Source of the DNA: an uncultured bacterium
Lineage (GTDB): Bacteria > Bacteroidota > Ignavibacteria > Ignavibacteriales > Melioribacteraceae
Assembly (NCBI GenBank): GCA_937936675.1
Contig: CALDDL010000263.1
Coordinates: 1-15,544 of the forward strand
Length of the DNA stretch: 15,544 nt
Direction of reading: 5' to 3'
Shown: one piece after another, positions 1 to 7,824 of the stretch
Layout of the letters: every line of letters begins with the position of its first letter
Numbering within the stretch: position 1 is the stretch's first letter
Position numbers and translations under genes: made by a program
The notes under the pieces: model-generated
The model's database searches: none
What the model saw: the letters and a program-made list of their open reading frames with translations, nothing else
What the model was told of the DNA's origin: nothing

Positions 1-735
1 ATATTTATTAAGATTCTCAAGACTATCTTCTTTGAAGGAAATGATGCTTCATGCATCTATATGGCATCTACCACCCTAAACGATCTCTTTATTAATAAAG
101 CAATAGAATATATTAAGTTGAATAATGGTACTATTTCGTTGAATGAATCAGTCAATGAATTAGTTTTAGAAGGCGAAAAAGTTATTAAAATTATTACTGA
201 TAAAAGAGAGATAATAGATTTTGAATTTGTTGTTTCATCTGTACCACCTTATGCTTTTCAAAGGATTACAAGTAACAAAATTATTCCTGAACTAGATGCA
301 ATTTTTAGCTATTCGCCGATCTTAAACGTTCACATAAAATTAAGCGAAGATATTTTTCCTGAACCTTTTTATGCACTTCTTGAATCTGATATACATTGGA
401 TTTTTAACAAAGGGAAGCATATAACCTTAGTTACAAGTTCGGCTGAAAAATATATGGGAATGACTTATAATAATATAATAGGACAATTTTGTTCGGAATT
501 AAAAAATTATTTCCCTATATTAAATCATAACATGATTCTCGATTCTTTAGTAATAAAGGAAAAAAGGGGAACCTTTATCCCAAACAATAAAACCGAGAAT
601 TTTAGGAAAAAATTAATTAATAATTATGGTAATTTGTTTATTGCCGGCGATTGGGTGAATACAGGATTGCCTTCTACAATTGAAAGCGCAATCCTTAGTG
701 GTCAAATGGCAGTAAACTCTATCGGTTCATCTTAA
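1..735 (+). CDS. hpnE: Squalene-associated FAD-dependent desaturase (HpnE-like hydroxysqualene dehydroxylase), 5'-truncated
   Basis: The reading frame is open from base 1, so this is the last 244 codons of a gene that starts before the window. The first ATG in the frame (61) is internal. The family is usually a little over 400 residues, so the N-terminal half with the Rossmann FAD-binding GxGxxG motif is missing here. The visible C-terminus carries the amine-oxidase/phytoene-desaturase FAD signature, AGDWVNTGLPSTIESA (about 643-690). The TGLPxTIE form is typical of HpnE rather than of carotenoid desaturases. HpnE oxidises hydroxysqualene to squalene during hopanoid or sterol precursor synthesis, on or near the membrane. 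The truncation is due to the window edge, since no frameshift is seen. A related carotenoid or amine oxidase remains possible. The upstream neighbours (hpnC/hpnD expected) would decide. Confidence 0.72.
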   Translation: MFIKILKTIFFEGNDASCIYMASTTLNDLFINKAIEYIKLNNGTISLNESVNELVLEGEKVIKIITDKREIIDFEFVVSSVPPYAFQRITSNKIIPELDAIFSYSPILNVHIKLSEDIFPEPFYALLESDIHWIFNKGKHITLVTSSAEKYMGMTYNNIIGQFCSELKNYFPILNHNMILDSLVIKEKRGTFIPNNKTENFRKKLINNYGNLFIAGDWVNTGLPSTIESAILSGQMAVNSIGSS

Positions 736-741
736 AGGAGG
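734..741 (+). promoter_or_regulatory. Strong Shine-Dalgarno of citrate synthase
   Basis: AAAGGAGG lies 4 nt before the ATG at 746 (continuing as AG, giving AAAGGAGGAG). It overlaps the last two bases of the preceding stop codon. It is the best ribosome-binding site in the window and fixes the citrate synthase start. Its overlap with the upstream stop suggests translational coupling and co-transcription with the HpnE-like gene. Confidence 0.8.
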
Positions 742-745
742 AGTA

Positions 746-2053
746 ATGTCAGCTTTAAAACAAAAACTTCAAGAAAAAATTGCAGCTTGGCGTCCAAGAA
801 CTGAAAGATTAGTAAAAGAGTTTAGTGATGTTAAGCTTGACGAAGTCAATATCGGTCAGGCTATTGGTGGTATGCGGGATATTAAATGCCTGGTAACCGA
901 TATCTCTTATTTGGATCCTTTAGAAGGGATTAGGTTCAGGGGATTAACCATTCCCGAAGTGCTAGAAAAATTACCAAAAGCAGAAGGTGGAGAGATGCCT
1001 TCGGTAGAAGGATTTTTCTATTTTCTTTTAACAGGTGACATCCCTACCGATGTGGAAGTAGAAGACGTCAAGACGGAATTTGCTTCAAGAAAAAATGTAC
1101 CTTCTTATGTCTTCGATGTAATCAAAGCTATGCCTATCGATTCTCACCCGATGGTTATGTTCTCATCGGCAATTCTTTCGTTACAAAAAGAATCTGTATT
1201 TGCAAAAAAATATCATGAAGGTTTAGCAAAGAATTTATATTGGGAAGCATATTTAGATGACTCATTAAATCTATTAGCTAAGCTTCCGGAAATTGCAGCT
1301 TTTATTTATCGACTTAAGTATAAAGATGGAAATATAATAGCTGCTGATCCTAATTTGGATTTAGGAGGTAATTTTGCTCACATGATGGGAATTGAAAAAC
1401 CTTATGATGATGTTGCTCGTCTTTATTTCTTGCTCCATAGCGATCACGAAAGTGGTAACGTAAGTGCTCATACAGGTCATCTCGTTGCAAGTGCCTTATC
1501 CGATATCTATTATTCAATGTCTGCTATGCTTAATGGACTTGCAGGACCATTACATGGATTAGCTAATGAAGAAGTCCTAAGATGGATTCAAGGTGTAATG
1601 GATGAAATGGGAAACAAAGTTCCAACTGAAGAAGAGATGAGACAATTTGTTTGGGATACTCTTAAGAGCGGAAGAGTGGTACCTGGATTCGGTCATGCTG
1701 TCTTAAGAAAAACCGATCCTAGATATATGGCTCAAAGAGAATTTTCTATTAAGTATTTAAAAGACGACTTAATATATAAGTACGTAGATTTATTATACAA
1801 AGTTGTTCCTCCGATTTTATTGGAACAAGGAAAAGCAAAAAATCCATGGCCGAATGTTGATGCACAGTCAGGTGTAATCCAATGGCACTATGGAATAAAA
1901 GAATATGAATTTTATACAGTATTATTTGGTGTTGGTAGAGCATTTGGAGTAGCTGCAAATATTGTCTGGGGTAGAGCATTAGGTTATCCTCTCGAAAGAC
2001 CAAAATCCGTAACTACCGAAATGCTTGAAGAAGCCGCAGGTATTAAAGCTTAA
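746..2053 (+). CDS. gltA: Citrate synthase, mitochondrial-like (eukaryotic-type) subfamily
   Basis: Condenses acetyl-CoA with oxaloacetate to give citrate, the entry step of the TCA cycle, in the cytoplasm. The 435-residue length and the N-terminal motifs (GGMRDIKCLVTDISYLDP about 41-58, IRFRGLTIPE about 62-71) match the mitochondrial-type subfamily. That type is also known from some bacteria such as Geobacter; it is not the hexameric E. coli type. The catalytic triad is readable: His270 in GLAGPLHGLANEE, His317 in VVPGFGHAVLRKTDPRY and Asp372 in PNVDAQSG, matching pig His274/His320/Asp375. The start is set by the strong SD at 734-741. The gene follows the HpnE-like gene by 10 nt and ends in an intrinsic terminator. 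The call is firm; the subfamily placement rests on motif resemblance, not on a tree. Confidence 0.96.
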   Translation: MSALKQKLQEKIAAWRPRTERLVKEFSDVKLDEVNIGQAIGGMRDIKCLVTDISYLDPLEGIRFRGLTIPEVLEKLPKAEGGEMPSVEGFFYFLLTGDIPTDVEVEDVKTEFASRKNVPSYVFDVIKAMPIDSHPMVMFSSAILSLQKESVFAKKYHEGLAKNLYWEAYLDDSLNLLAKLPEIAAFIYRLKYKDGNIIAADPNLDLGGNFAHMMGIEKPYDDVARLYFLLHSDHESGNVSAHTGHLVASALSDIYYSMSAMLNGLAGPLHGLANEEVLRWIQGVMDEMGNKVPTEEEMRQFVWDTLKSGRVVPGFGHAVLRKTDPRYMAQREFSIKYLKDDLIYKYVDLLYKVVPPILLEQGKAKNPWPNVDAQSGVIQWHYGIKEYEFYTVLFGVGRAFGVAANIVWGRALGYPLERPKSVTTEMLEEAAGIKA

Positions 2054-2061
2054 TCATTTCC

Positions 2062-2101
2062 GGTTGCATCAATTTTTATCTGATGCAACCTTTTCTTTTT
2101 T
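2062..2101 (+). terminator. Intrinsic terminator after citrate synthase
   Basis: A perfect 10-bp inverted repeat (GGTTGCATCA at 2062-2071, TGATGCAACC at 2081-2090) encloses a 9-nt loop and is followed directly by TTTTCTTTTTT (2091-2101). This is a classic Rho-independent terminator beginning 9 nt after the citrate synthase stop. Unusually, its T-tract sits only 13 nt before the next start codon, so it could also act as an attenuator for the following gene. Confidence 0.9.
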
Positions 2102-2102
2102 G

Positions 2103-2107
2103 AAAGG
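2103..2107 (+). promoter_or_regulatory. Ribosome-binding site of the lytic transglycosylase
   Basis: AAAGG with a 7-nt spacer to ATG 2115. It supports starting this protein at 2115, not at an upstream in-frame ATG (2025) that lies inside citrate synthase and before the terminator. Confidence 0.65.
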
Positions 2108-2114
2108 TAATTTT

Positions 2115-3050
2115 ATGAAAAACAAAATAGCACTTAGTGTTTCCTTATTATTATTTGCATTTATTTCAATCTTTTTATTTCTGAATGCATCCGGTGGTCA
2201 GAAAGAAGATTCAAAAGGGAATAAACTTCCGAGAGAATACAAAATTACTATGCCTCCTATGCCTGAAAAATTAATGTTTGCTGGTGAGGTGATACCAACT
2301 TATGATTTTGAAGTCAAAGAGAGAGCAGAAAGAGAATTTTTAGTGAATACATATTGGCATTCAGCTGCTATATTATATCTTAAAAGATCAGGCAGATGGT
2401 TCCCTGTAATAGAACCTATATTAAAAAAATATAATGTCCCCGATGATTTTAAGTATTTATGTGTCGCTGAAAGCGGATTGACAAATGCAATTTCTCCTGC
2501 TTCTGCAATCGGTTTCTGGCAATTTATTGAACCTACCGGTAAGAAATTTGGATTAGAAATTAATAAGGAAATAGATGAACGATATCATATTGAAAAAGCC
2601 ACCGAAGCAGCTTGTAAATATATATTAAGTGCTTATTCCAAATATAATAGTTGGTCTGCTGCCGCTGCATCTTTTAATGTTGGTTTTGATGGAATTGAAA
2701 AACAATTCAGTCGTCAAAAGAGCAATAATTATTTTAATCTTGTTTTCAATGAAGAGACTTCTCGTTATCTATTTAGAATTGCTGCATATAAGTATCTTTT
2801 TGAAGACCCTGAAAAATATGGCTTCTTTTTAGATAAAGATGAATACTACAAACCAATTCCTACCTTTGATGTAAAAGTTGTTACTTCAATCGAAAGCATT
2901 GCCGATTTCGCTAAGACTTATGGTATTAATTACAAAATAATAAAATATTTTAATCCATGGATACGGGATAACTACCTTACTAATAAAGCGGGAAATGAAT
3001 ATATAATTAAAATTCCCGAACCGGGCAGCATTAAAATTATAGCAGAGTAA
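2115..3050 (+). CDS. Membrane-anchored or exported lytic transglycosylase (GH23, MltD-like)
   Basis: Predicted to cleave the MurNAc-GlcNAc bond of peptidoglycan with formation of 1,6-anhydro-MurNAc, outside the cytoplasmic membrane. The 311-residue protein begins MKNK followed by a hydrophobic stretch (about 5-24), a signal peptide or N-terminal anchor. I see no clear lipobox. The transglycosylase fold spans about 90-230: the catalytic Glu119 in CVAESGL, the motif ASAIGFWQFIEPTGKKFGL (about 130-148), and AAASFNVGFDG (about 183-193), the counterpart of the usual AAYNxG motif. The C-terminal 60 residues (about 250-307), with a VxxxESIADFAKTYGI pattern, look like a weak LysM-like peptidoglycan-binding segment. 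The start at 2115 is chosen because it gives a good signal sequence and has an SD. The gene is followed after one base by the ligase-GNAT fusion, implying co-transcription. Confidence 0.87.
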   Translation: MKNKIALSVSLLLFAFISIFLFLNASGGQKEDSKGNKLPREYKITMPPMPEKLMFAGEVIPTYDFEVKERAEREFLVNTYWHSAAILYLKRSGRWFPVIEPILKKYNVPDDFKYLCVAESGLTNAISPASAIGFWQFIEPTGKKFGLEINKEIDERYHIEKATEAACKYILSAYSKYNSWSAAAASFNVGFDGIEKQFSRQKSNNYFNLVFNEETSRYLFRIAAYKYLFEDPEKYGFFLDKDEYYKPIPTFDVKVVTSIESIADFAKTYGINYKIIKYFNPWIRDNYLTNKAGNEYIIKIPEPGSIKIIAE

Positions 3051-3051
3051 A

Positions 3052-6000
3052 ATGGAATTAATAAATATAAAATTACTTATAGAAAAATTATATTCGGGTA
3101 AAGAATCAATTCTTCCCGATGAATATTCATTAATAATCAAGTCTATAAATAATCAACTTGGTGAATTTCAAGACCCTCTATTTGAGAATAATTTTTCTTT
3201 ACTTATCGATGCACTTTTTAAGTCAAGTATTCATAATGAAATATCAGAAGGTATTAATTTAGAAAAACTCTACCCGATTATTAATTACTTTCTCCATCAA
3301 GAAAGTTCTGAATTAAATAAAAAAAATATTGATGCATTACTTGATTTATTACGACTTTCCGGGATATTAAAAAAAGTAAATAATCAGCAAGAATTAGCTA
3401 ACCAAATCTTTAAGTTAATAGAAAAGAGTAATTTTTCTCTGAACGATCTTATTAAGCAAAGAGTATCAGATTATTCTAATAAGAATATATTTAACTTAAT
3501 AGATAGCAGGGGAATAAAAAAGGTAAATTGGCAATCTCTATATACTTCAGTAACTGATTACGGAAAATCAATACTCGCCAATTTAGAAAATAAAAATTCT
3601 AAAATAGCTTTCCTTTTGAATAATAGTTTTAATATGGTTTTGCTCGATCTCGCTTCTATATCTAATTATATTATTAATATAATGATCCCGACAACAACCG
3701 TATCGGGGCATATAAAACATATACTCAATGAAACAGAATCGGAAATAATTTTTGTTGATGACGAAAAAGAATTACAAAAAATTAAATTAATAAAAAAAGA
3801 TTTACTATTTCTTAAGAAGGCAGTACTTCTTTCAGGACATAGTGCTGAAGATTGGGTGATACCTCTAAACGAATTTCTCGATAAAAAATCGGATGCTTTA
3901 ATTAAGAAAAAAGATATTCATGAAATAGCTACAATAATGTACACTTCAGGTACTACAGGTGAACCAAAAGGAATAATGTTCACTTATATGAATATTATCT
4001 TCAAAAGATTCTGCCGTGCAATCGCCATACCGGAAATTAATGATTCGGATAGTTTTTTGGCTTATCTTCCTATGTACCATACTTTTGGAAGATATTTTGA
4101 AATGATGGGAGCAATATTCTGGGGTGCGGAATACTCATTCATGGAAAATCCGAGTCTCGAAGCCATGGTTGACAATATGAATAGAGTTAAACCAACTATA
4201 TTTATTAGTATTCCTAAGAAATGGATGCAACTTTACGAAAAGATAAATGAAATTTGTGATGTAGAATTTGCTTCTAAAGAAGAAATAATAATTTCCATCA
4301 AGCAAGTTACAGGTGGCAAACTCAAATGGGGGCTTTCGGCTGCGGGTTATCTGCCGGCTGAAATATTTGTATTTTTCCAACTCCACGGAATTGAGCTTAT
4401 GAGTGGTTTCGGTATGACTGAAGCTACCGGAGGAATTACAATGACTCCACCTTATAGCTACAAAAATAATTCCTTAGGCAAAGCACTTCCCGGTATAGAA
4501 ATAAAAGTTGATGATGATGGTGAGCTTCTCATTAAGGGTGGCTATGTAATGAAAGGTTATTTCAATGAAGATATAAATATTACTTTCGAGCCGGATGGTT
4601 TTTTCCGTACCGGCGATATTATGACGATGGATAGTGATGGTTTTATTGAAATTATAGATCGTAAAAAAGAAATTTATAAAAATATTAAAGGCGAGACTAT
4701 CTCTCCGCAGAAAATTGAAAACTTATTCCGTGATTTTGAATTTATTCATCAGGTTTTTCTTGCCGGTGATCACCGTGCCTTTAATACTGTTTTGATTTAT
4801 CCTAATCCTGAAATTGCTAATACGCTTTTTTATGAAATGACTGATGAACAAAAATTAGAATATTATGCTTCCTCAATCGTAACGATAAATAAATTTTTAG
4901 CTCCATTTGAGAGGATACTAGATTTTCGCTTGATTAAACGTCCGTTTAGTGCGGAAAATGGTGAATTGACTCCTAAAGGAACATTCAAACGAAGAGTAAT
5001 TGAAAATAATTTCAAAGAAGAAATCGATTCTATGTACACTAAGACAAGTATGGAATTGAAGGTTGATATTTATGAAATTAAAATTCCTAATTGGTTCCTT
5101 CGCGAAAAAGGATGCCTAAGCAGAGATATTGAATACTCAGATAATAGATTAAGAATTCCTGAACAAAATTCATCTTTGTTAATTCAAAGCATGGATAATA
5201 ATGGTATTATAATCGGCTCTTACCACTATAAAACTTTTTCAAAAAAAATAGATTTTCAAACTCTTTTAACGAATCCATCATTATGGTTAGGAAATGAAGA
5301 GTTAGTCTCGTTTGCGGGTAATTCAATTTTTGATTGGGTTAGACAAGTAAATCAAATATCTGATATCGATTTTGAAAAGTCAGATTCAGTTGTTGAACAA
5401 GAAAGCGAATATTCCGAAAAAGTGAAATTATTAAAAAAGAAAGAGGAGATGCTTTTTATAGGTCTTCATAATTCATTACTGTTATTACAATCTAAAGTGA
5501 TACAAGATGTTCTTCTTGGTGCCTCGTATATCAGTGATATCCTCGATAATAAAACTGCCTTGGTTTCAAAATATGCTTATGAATTTCTTTTTAGACCAAC
5601 GATTACTTCCATTTTAGAAAACAAAAAAATCTTAATTCAAACCGCTTCCAAATATATTAATATAACAGATCTTGAAAAATTATTTGCAATTAATACTAAG
5701 GAGGATGTAAAAGTATTTGATGAAAATGTAATTGAATATTTATGTAAGAATATTAAAGCCTCAGAATTGATCACCATATTAGAAAATTTTATAGATAAAG
5801 AGCTTCTTAACAAACCGGAGAAAATATTAAGATCTCCGATTGTTCTTTATTTTAAGATGTTAAAAAAATATGGAATTAATCACCCTGTCTCTTATGAAAA
5901 AGTAAGACAAATTTTTGTGAAGTATCAGATAATGAAAGAGAATAAAGAGCTTTCTGGTATCGCTGCCGAATATAGAATAGGCTTAAGAGAAGGTTTTAGG

Positions 6001-7773
6001 ACATGGCTTGGTCCAAATCAAATGATTGCTGTGGATGCTGAAACTGGTGAAGAATATTCATGGAATGATGTAATCTCTATCGAAGAGGGGATTGAACCTG
6101 AAGATGCTTCTAAATTAATTGAAGCTATTTCTACAACTTCCGTTCTTAGAGAAGCAATTTTCTTATTCTCAAAAGGGAAACTTCTAAGACTCGATGATAT
6201 TGTACCTAGCGGTATTTGGATTAGTTTTGTTCGTAGTTATCATGATAAATCAGTTTATCGTATTTCTATACAAACTCGTTTTATGGGTAGCTATGATATT
6301 CTTCTTAATCTCAATAAAAAACTTTCACCGGAAAATGTCTGGGAGGAAGTTAATTGGTTAATACTTGCCGGCTCAAGACACTATCTTTCTGAATTAGTTG
6401 AAGATTTTGGCGGCTATTGGGATGAATATGAATTTTGGAGCAGCAAATTTATTGCCGGTGATACTGTTCATAAACATATTCAAAAAGAATTAAGAAGAAA
6501 TGAAACTATATCAAATAACCGAGTAAATATATTACTTCCGTTTTTAATTTGGAATGCATCGGCTTCATATTGCAATTTTTGGCGTTTAACTGGCTACTCC
6601 TTAATCCTATCAAGTCCTACTCCAAGTAATTTTATAATTCCAACTCACGATTATCAAAGCGGTACTCGAGTTGTTTCTTTTTCCGAAAGAAGATTTTGCA
6701 ACGGTATAACAGATTTTTTTAACACATTTTATGAAAATTTTGTGCAGAGTTTGTTAAATGAATTTCCATCTCTCGAAATAAGAAATCCTTGGCATTATGT
6801 TTTCTCCGGTGTGCTTAATACCTTTGGAGAAATTGAAGGTTTCAAATACATTTTGGATTTTGAAGAAGAGCTAATTAAAAATTCACCCACTAATTCAGTC
6901 TTAAATTGGATTGTAGAATTTAAAAACTTTTTTGCTGGTAATGGTTTCGTACCGAAACAAATTTTCTTTGCCGTAAAAAGATTTTTGAGGTGGAGTGAAT
7001 TAAATTCGGATGCAGATTTAAGCGCACAAGCCGAATTAATTTATGATTTATATAATACTTATAATTTATCTGAGCTTGAAGAAGTTCATCCCGAGGCTAG
7101 AACCAAATTTTTTATGGAGACTGTTTTTAGAGATTCAAATGATTCTTTTAAAAGGATTTTGAATAATTTAATTCAAAAACAAAAAAATAAAGAAGTAAGT
7201 AAAGAAGCTATTATTAAAGAATTTTTTAATCTTGCATCCGAATTTCAGTTAAGTGAAAAAGAAAACTTTTTCTTGACACGCTTAACTTATCCATTCCTAA
7301 AACCAACTGATACCGCTGCTATTATTAAAACTAAAGCTGAAGGAGAAGAAAGATCAGACCTAGTTATAAAATTATTTGATTCCGATGGAGTTCCTTTCTA
7401 TATACGCAGACCTTCTAATCCGAAAGAAATTTCCAAACTGCATCAGATATTCCTGGAGGCAAATCTTTTAGTCAATTTCCGTCCGGAACATCAGTTTTTA
7501 GTTGCGGTTTCTGAAAGAGGATTTATAATTGGTGGCTTATTCTATACTCAAATGAATGAAACCACTATCCACATGGATAAGATTGTTGTCTCGAATAGAT
7601 ATAGAAGAAAAGGAATCAGTGAAGGATTAATGAACGAATTCTCAAAGAGATTGAAAAATGAAGGATATAAATACTTAACAACTGGATTCTTTAGACCTGA
7701 ATATTTTTATCGATTTGGATTTAGTGTAGAAAGAAAATACACAGGATTAGTTAAAGATTTGTCGAATGAATAA
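3052..7773 (+). CDS. Giant fusion: long-chain acyl-CoA synthetase-like adenylation module + unassigned central region + GNAT acetyltransferase
   Basis: A 1573-residue protein with no clear signal peptide, probably cytoplasmic. After an N-terminal, mostly helical region (1 to about 145), an AMP-forming ligase module runs to about 660. It shows YTSGTTGEPKG (297-307), YLPMYHTFGRYFE, GFGMTEATGG (452-461), RTGD (519-522) and DRKKEIYKNIKGE (536-548), with candidate catalytic lysines in LTPKGTFKRR (Lys642/Lys646). These are the full motifs of fatty-acyl-CoA/acyl-adenylate ligases, so the module looks active. The last 125 residues (about 1450-1573) are a GNAT domain, with the acetyl-CoA-binding loop RYRRKGIS (1516-1523) and a FYRFGF motif near the end. 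About 790 residues between them belong to no family I recognise. A single uninterrupted frame of 4.7 kb argues for one real protein, not a sequencing merger. It starts one base after the transglycosylase stop. Substrate unknown; acyl activation followed by N-acyl transfer is a hypothesis only. Confidence 0.85.
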   Translation: MELINIKLLIEKLYSGKESILPDEYSLIIKSINNQLGEFQDPLFENNFSLLIDALFKSSIHNEISEGINLEKLYPIINYFLHQESSELNKKNIDALLDLLRLSGILKKVNNQQELANQIFKLIEKSNFSLNDLIKQRVSDYSNKNIFNLIDSRGIKKVNWQSLYTSVTDYGKSILANLENKNSKIAFLLNNSFNMVLLDLASISNYIINIMIPTTTVSGHIKHILNETESEIIFVDDEKELQKIKLIKKDLLFLKKAVLLSGHSAEDWVIPLNEFLDKKSDALIKKKDIHEIATIMYTSGTTGEPKGIMFTYMNIIFKRFCRAIAIPEINDSDSFLAYLPMYHTFGRYFEMMGAIFWGAEYSFMENPSLEAMVDNMNRVKPTIFISIPKKWMQLYEKINEICDVEFASKEEIIISIKQVTGGKLKWGLSAAGYLPAEIFVFFQLHGIELMSGFGMTEATGGITMTPPYSYKNNSLGKALPGIEIKVDDDGELLIKGGYVMKGYFNEDINITFEPDGFFRTGDIMTMDSDGFIEIIDRKKEIYKNIKGETISPQKIENLFRDFEFIHQVFLAGDHRAFNTVLIYPNPEIANTLFYEMTDEQKLEYYASSIVTINKFLAPFERILDFRLIKRPFSAENGELTPKGTFKRRVIENNFKEEIDSMYTKTSMELKVDIYEIKIPNWFLREKGCLSRDIEYSDNRLRIPEQNSSLLIQSMDNNGIIIGSYHYKTFSKKIDFQTLLTNPSLWLGNEELVSFAGNSIFDWVRQVNQISDIDFEKSDSVVEQESEYSEKVKLLKKKEEMLFIGLHNSLLLLQSKVIQDVLLGASYISDILDNKTALVSKYAYEFLFRPTITSILENKKILIQTASKYINITDLEKLFAINTKEDVKVFDENVIEYLCKNIKASELITILENFIDKELLNKPEKILRSPIVLYFKMLKKYGINHPVSYEKVRQIFVKYQIMKENKELSGIAAEYRIGLREGFRTWLGPNQMIAVDAETGEEYSWNDVISIEEGIEPEDASKLIEAISTTSVLREAIFLFSKGKLLRLDDIVPSGIWISFVRSYHDKSVYRISIQTRFMGSYDILLNLNKKLSPENVWEEVNWLILAGSRHYLSELVEDFGGYWDEYEFWSSKFIAGDTVHKHIQKELRRNETISNNRVNILLPFLIWNASASYCNFWRLTGYSLILSSPTPSNFIIPTHDYQSGTRVVSFSERRFCNGITDFFNTFYENFVQSLLNEFPSLEIRNPWHYVFSGVLNTFGEIEGFKYILDFEEELIKNSPTNSVLNWIVEFKNFFAGNGFVPKQIFFAVKRFLRWSELNSDADLSAQAELIYDLYNTYNLSELEEVHPEARTKFFMETVFRDSNDSFKRILNNLIQKQKNKEVSKEAIIKEFFNLASEFQLSEKENFFLTRLTYPFLKPTDTAAIIKTKAEGEERSDLVIKLFDSDGVPFYIRRPSNPKEISKLHQIFLEANLLVNFRPEHQFLVAVSERGFIIGGLFYTQMNETTIHMDKIVVSNRYRRKGISEGLMNEFSKRLKNEGYKYLTTGFFRPEYFYRFGFSVERKYTGLVKDLSNE

Positions 7774-7788
7774 TTTTTCATATCTTTG
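7758..7788 (+). promoter_or_regulatory. Candidate Bacteroidetes-type promoter for pyrG
   Basis: TTTG at 7758-7761 and TATCTTTG at 7781-7788 are separated by 19 nt. This is the -33 TTTG / -7 TAnnTTTG arrangement described for Bacteroides and Flavobacterium housekeeping promoters. The -33 box lies in the last codons of the ligase-GNAT gene. Transcription would begin near 7795, leaving a leader of about 30 nt before the ATG at 7825. Whether this organism's main sigma factor uses that consensus is an inference. Confidence 0.5.
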
Positions 7789-7824
7789 GAAAACAAATTG
7801 TATAATCCAATCCCCGAAAAATCC

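Noticed and set aside
61..735. Treating the first gene as complete from ATG 61
   Set aside because: The frame stays open to base 1 with family-like sequence before the ATG, and the FAD-binding N-terminus is missing, so the gene starts outside the window.
2025..2114. Upstream ATG extending the lytic transglycosylase by 30 residues
   Set aside because: It overlaps the end of citrate synthase and runs through the terminator hairpin; ATG 2115 has an SD and places the signal sequence at the N-terminus.
7786..7824. Upstream TTG start extending CTP synthase by 13 residues
   Set aside because: The codon lies inside the predicted -7 promoter box, has no SD, and the extension is absent from usual PyrG N-termini; ATG 7825 gives the standard length.
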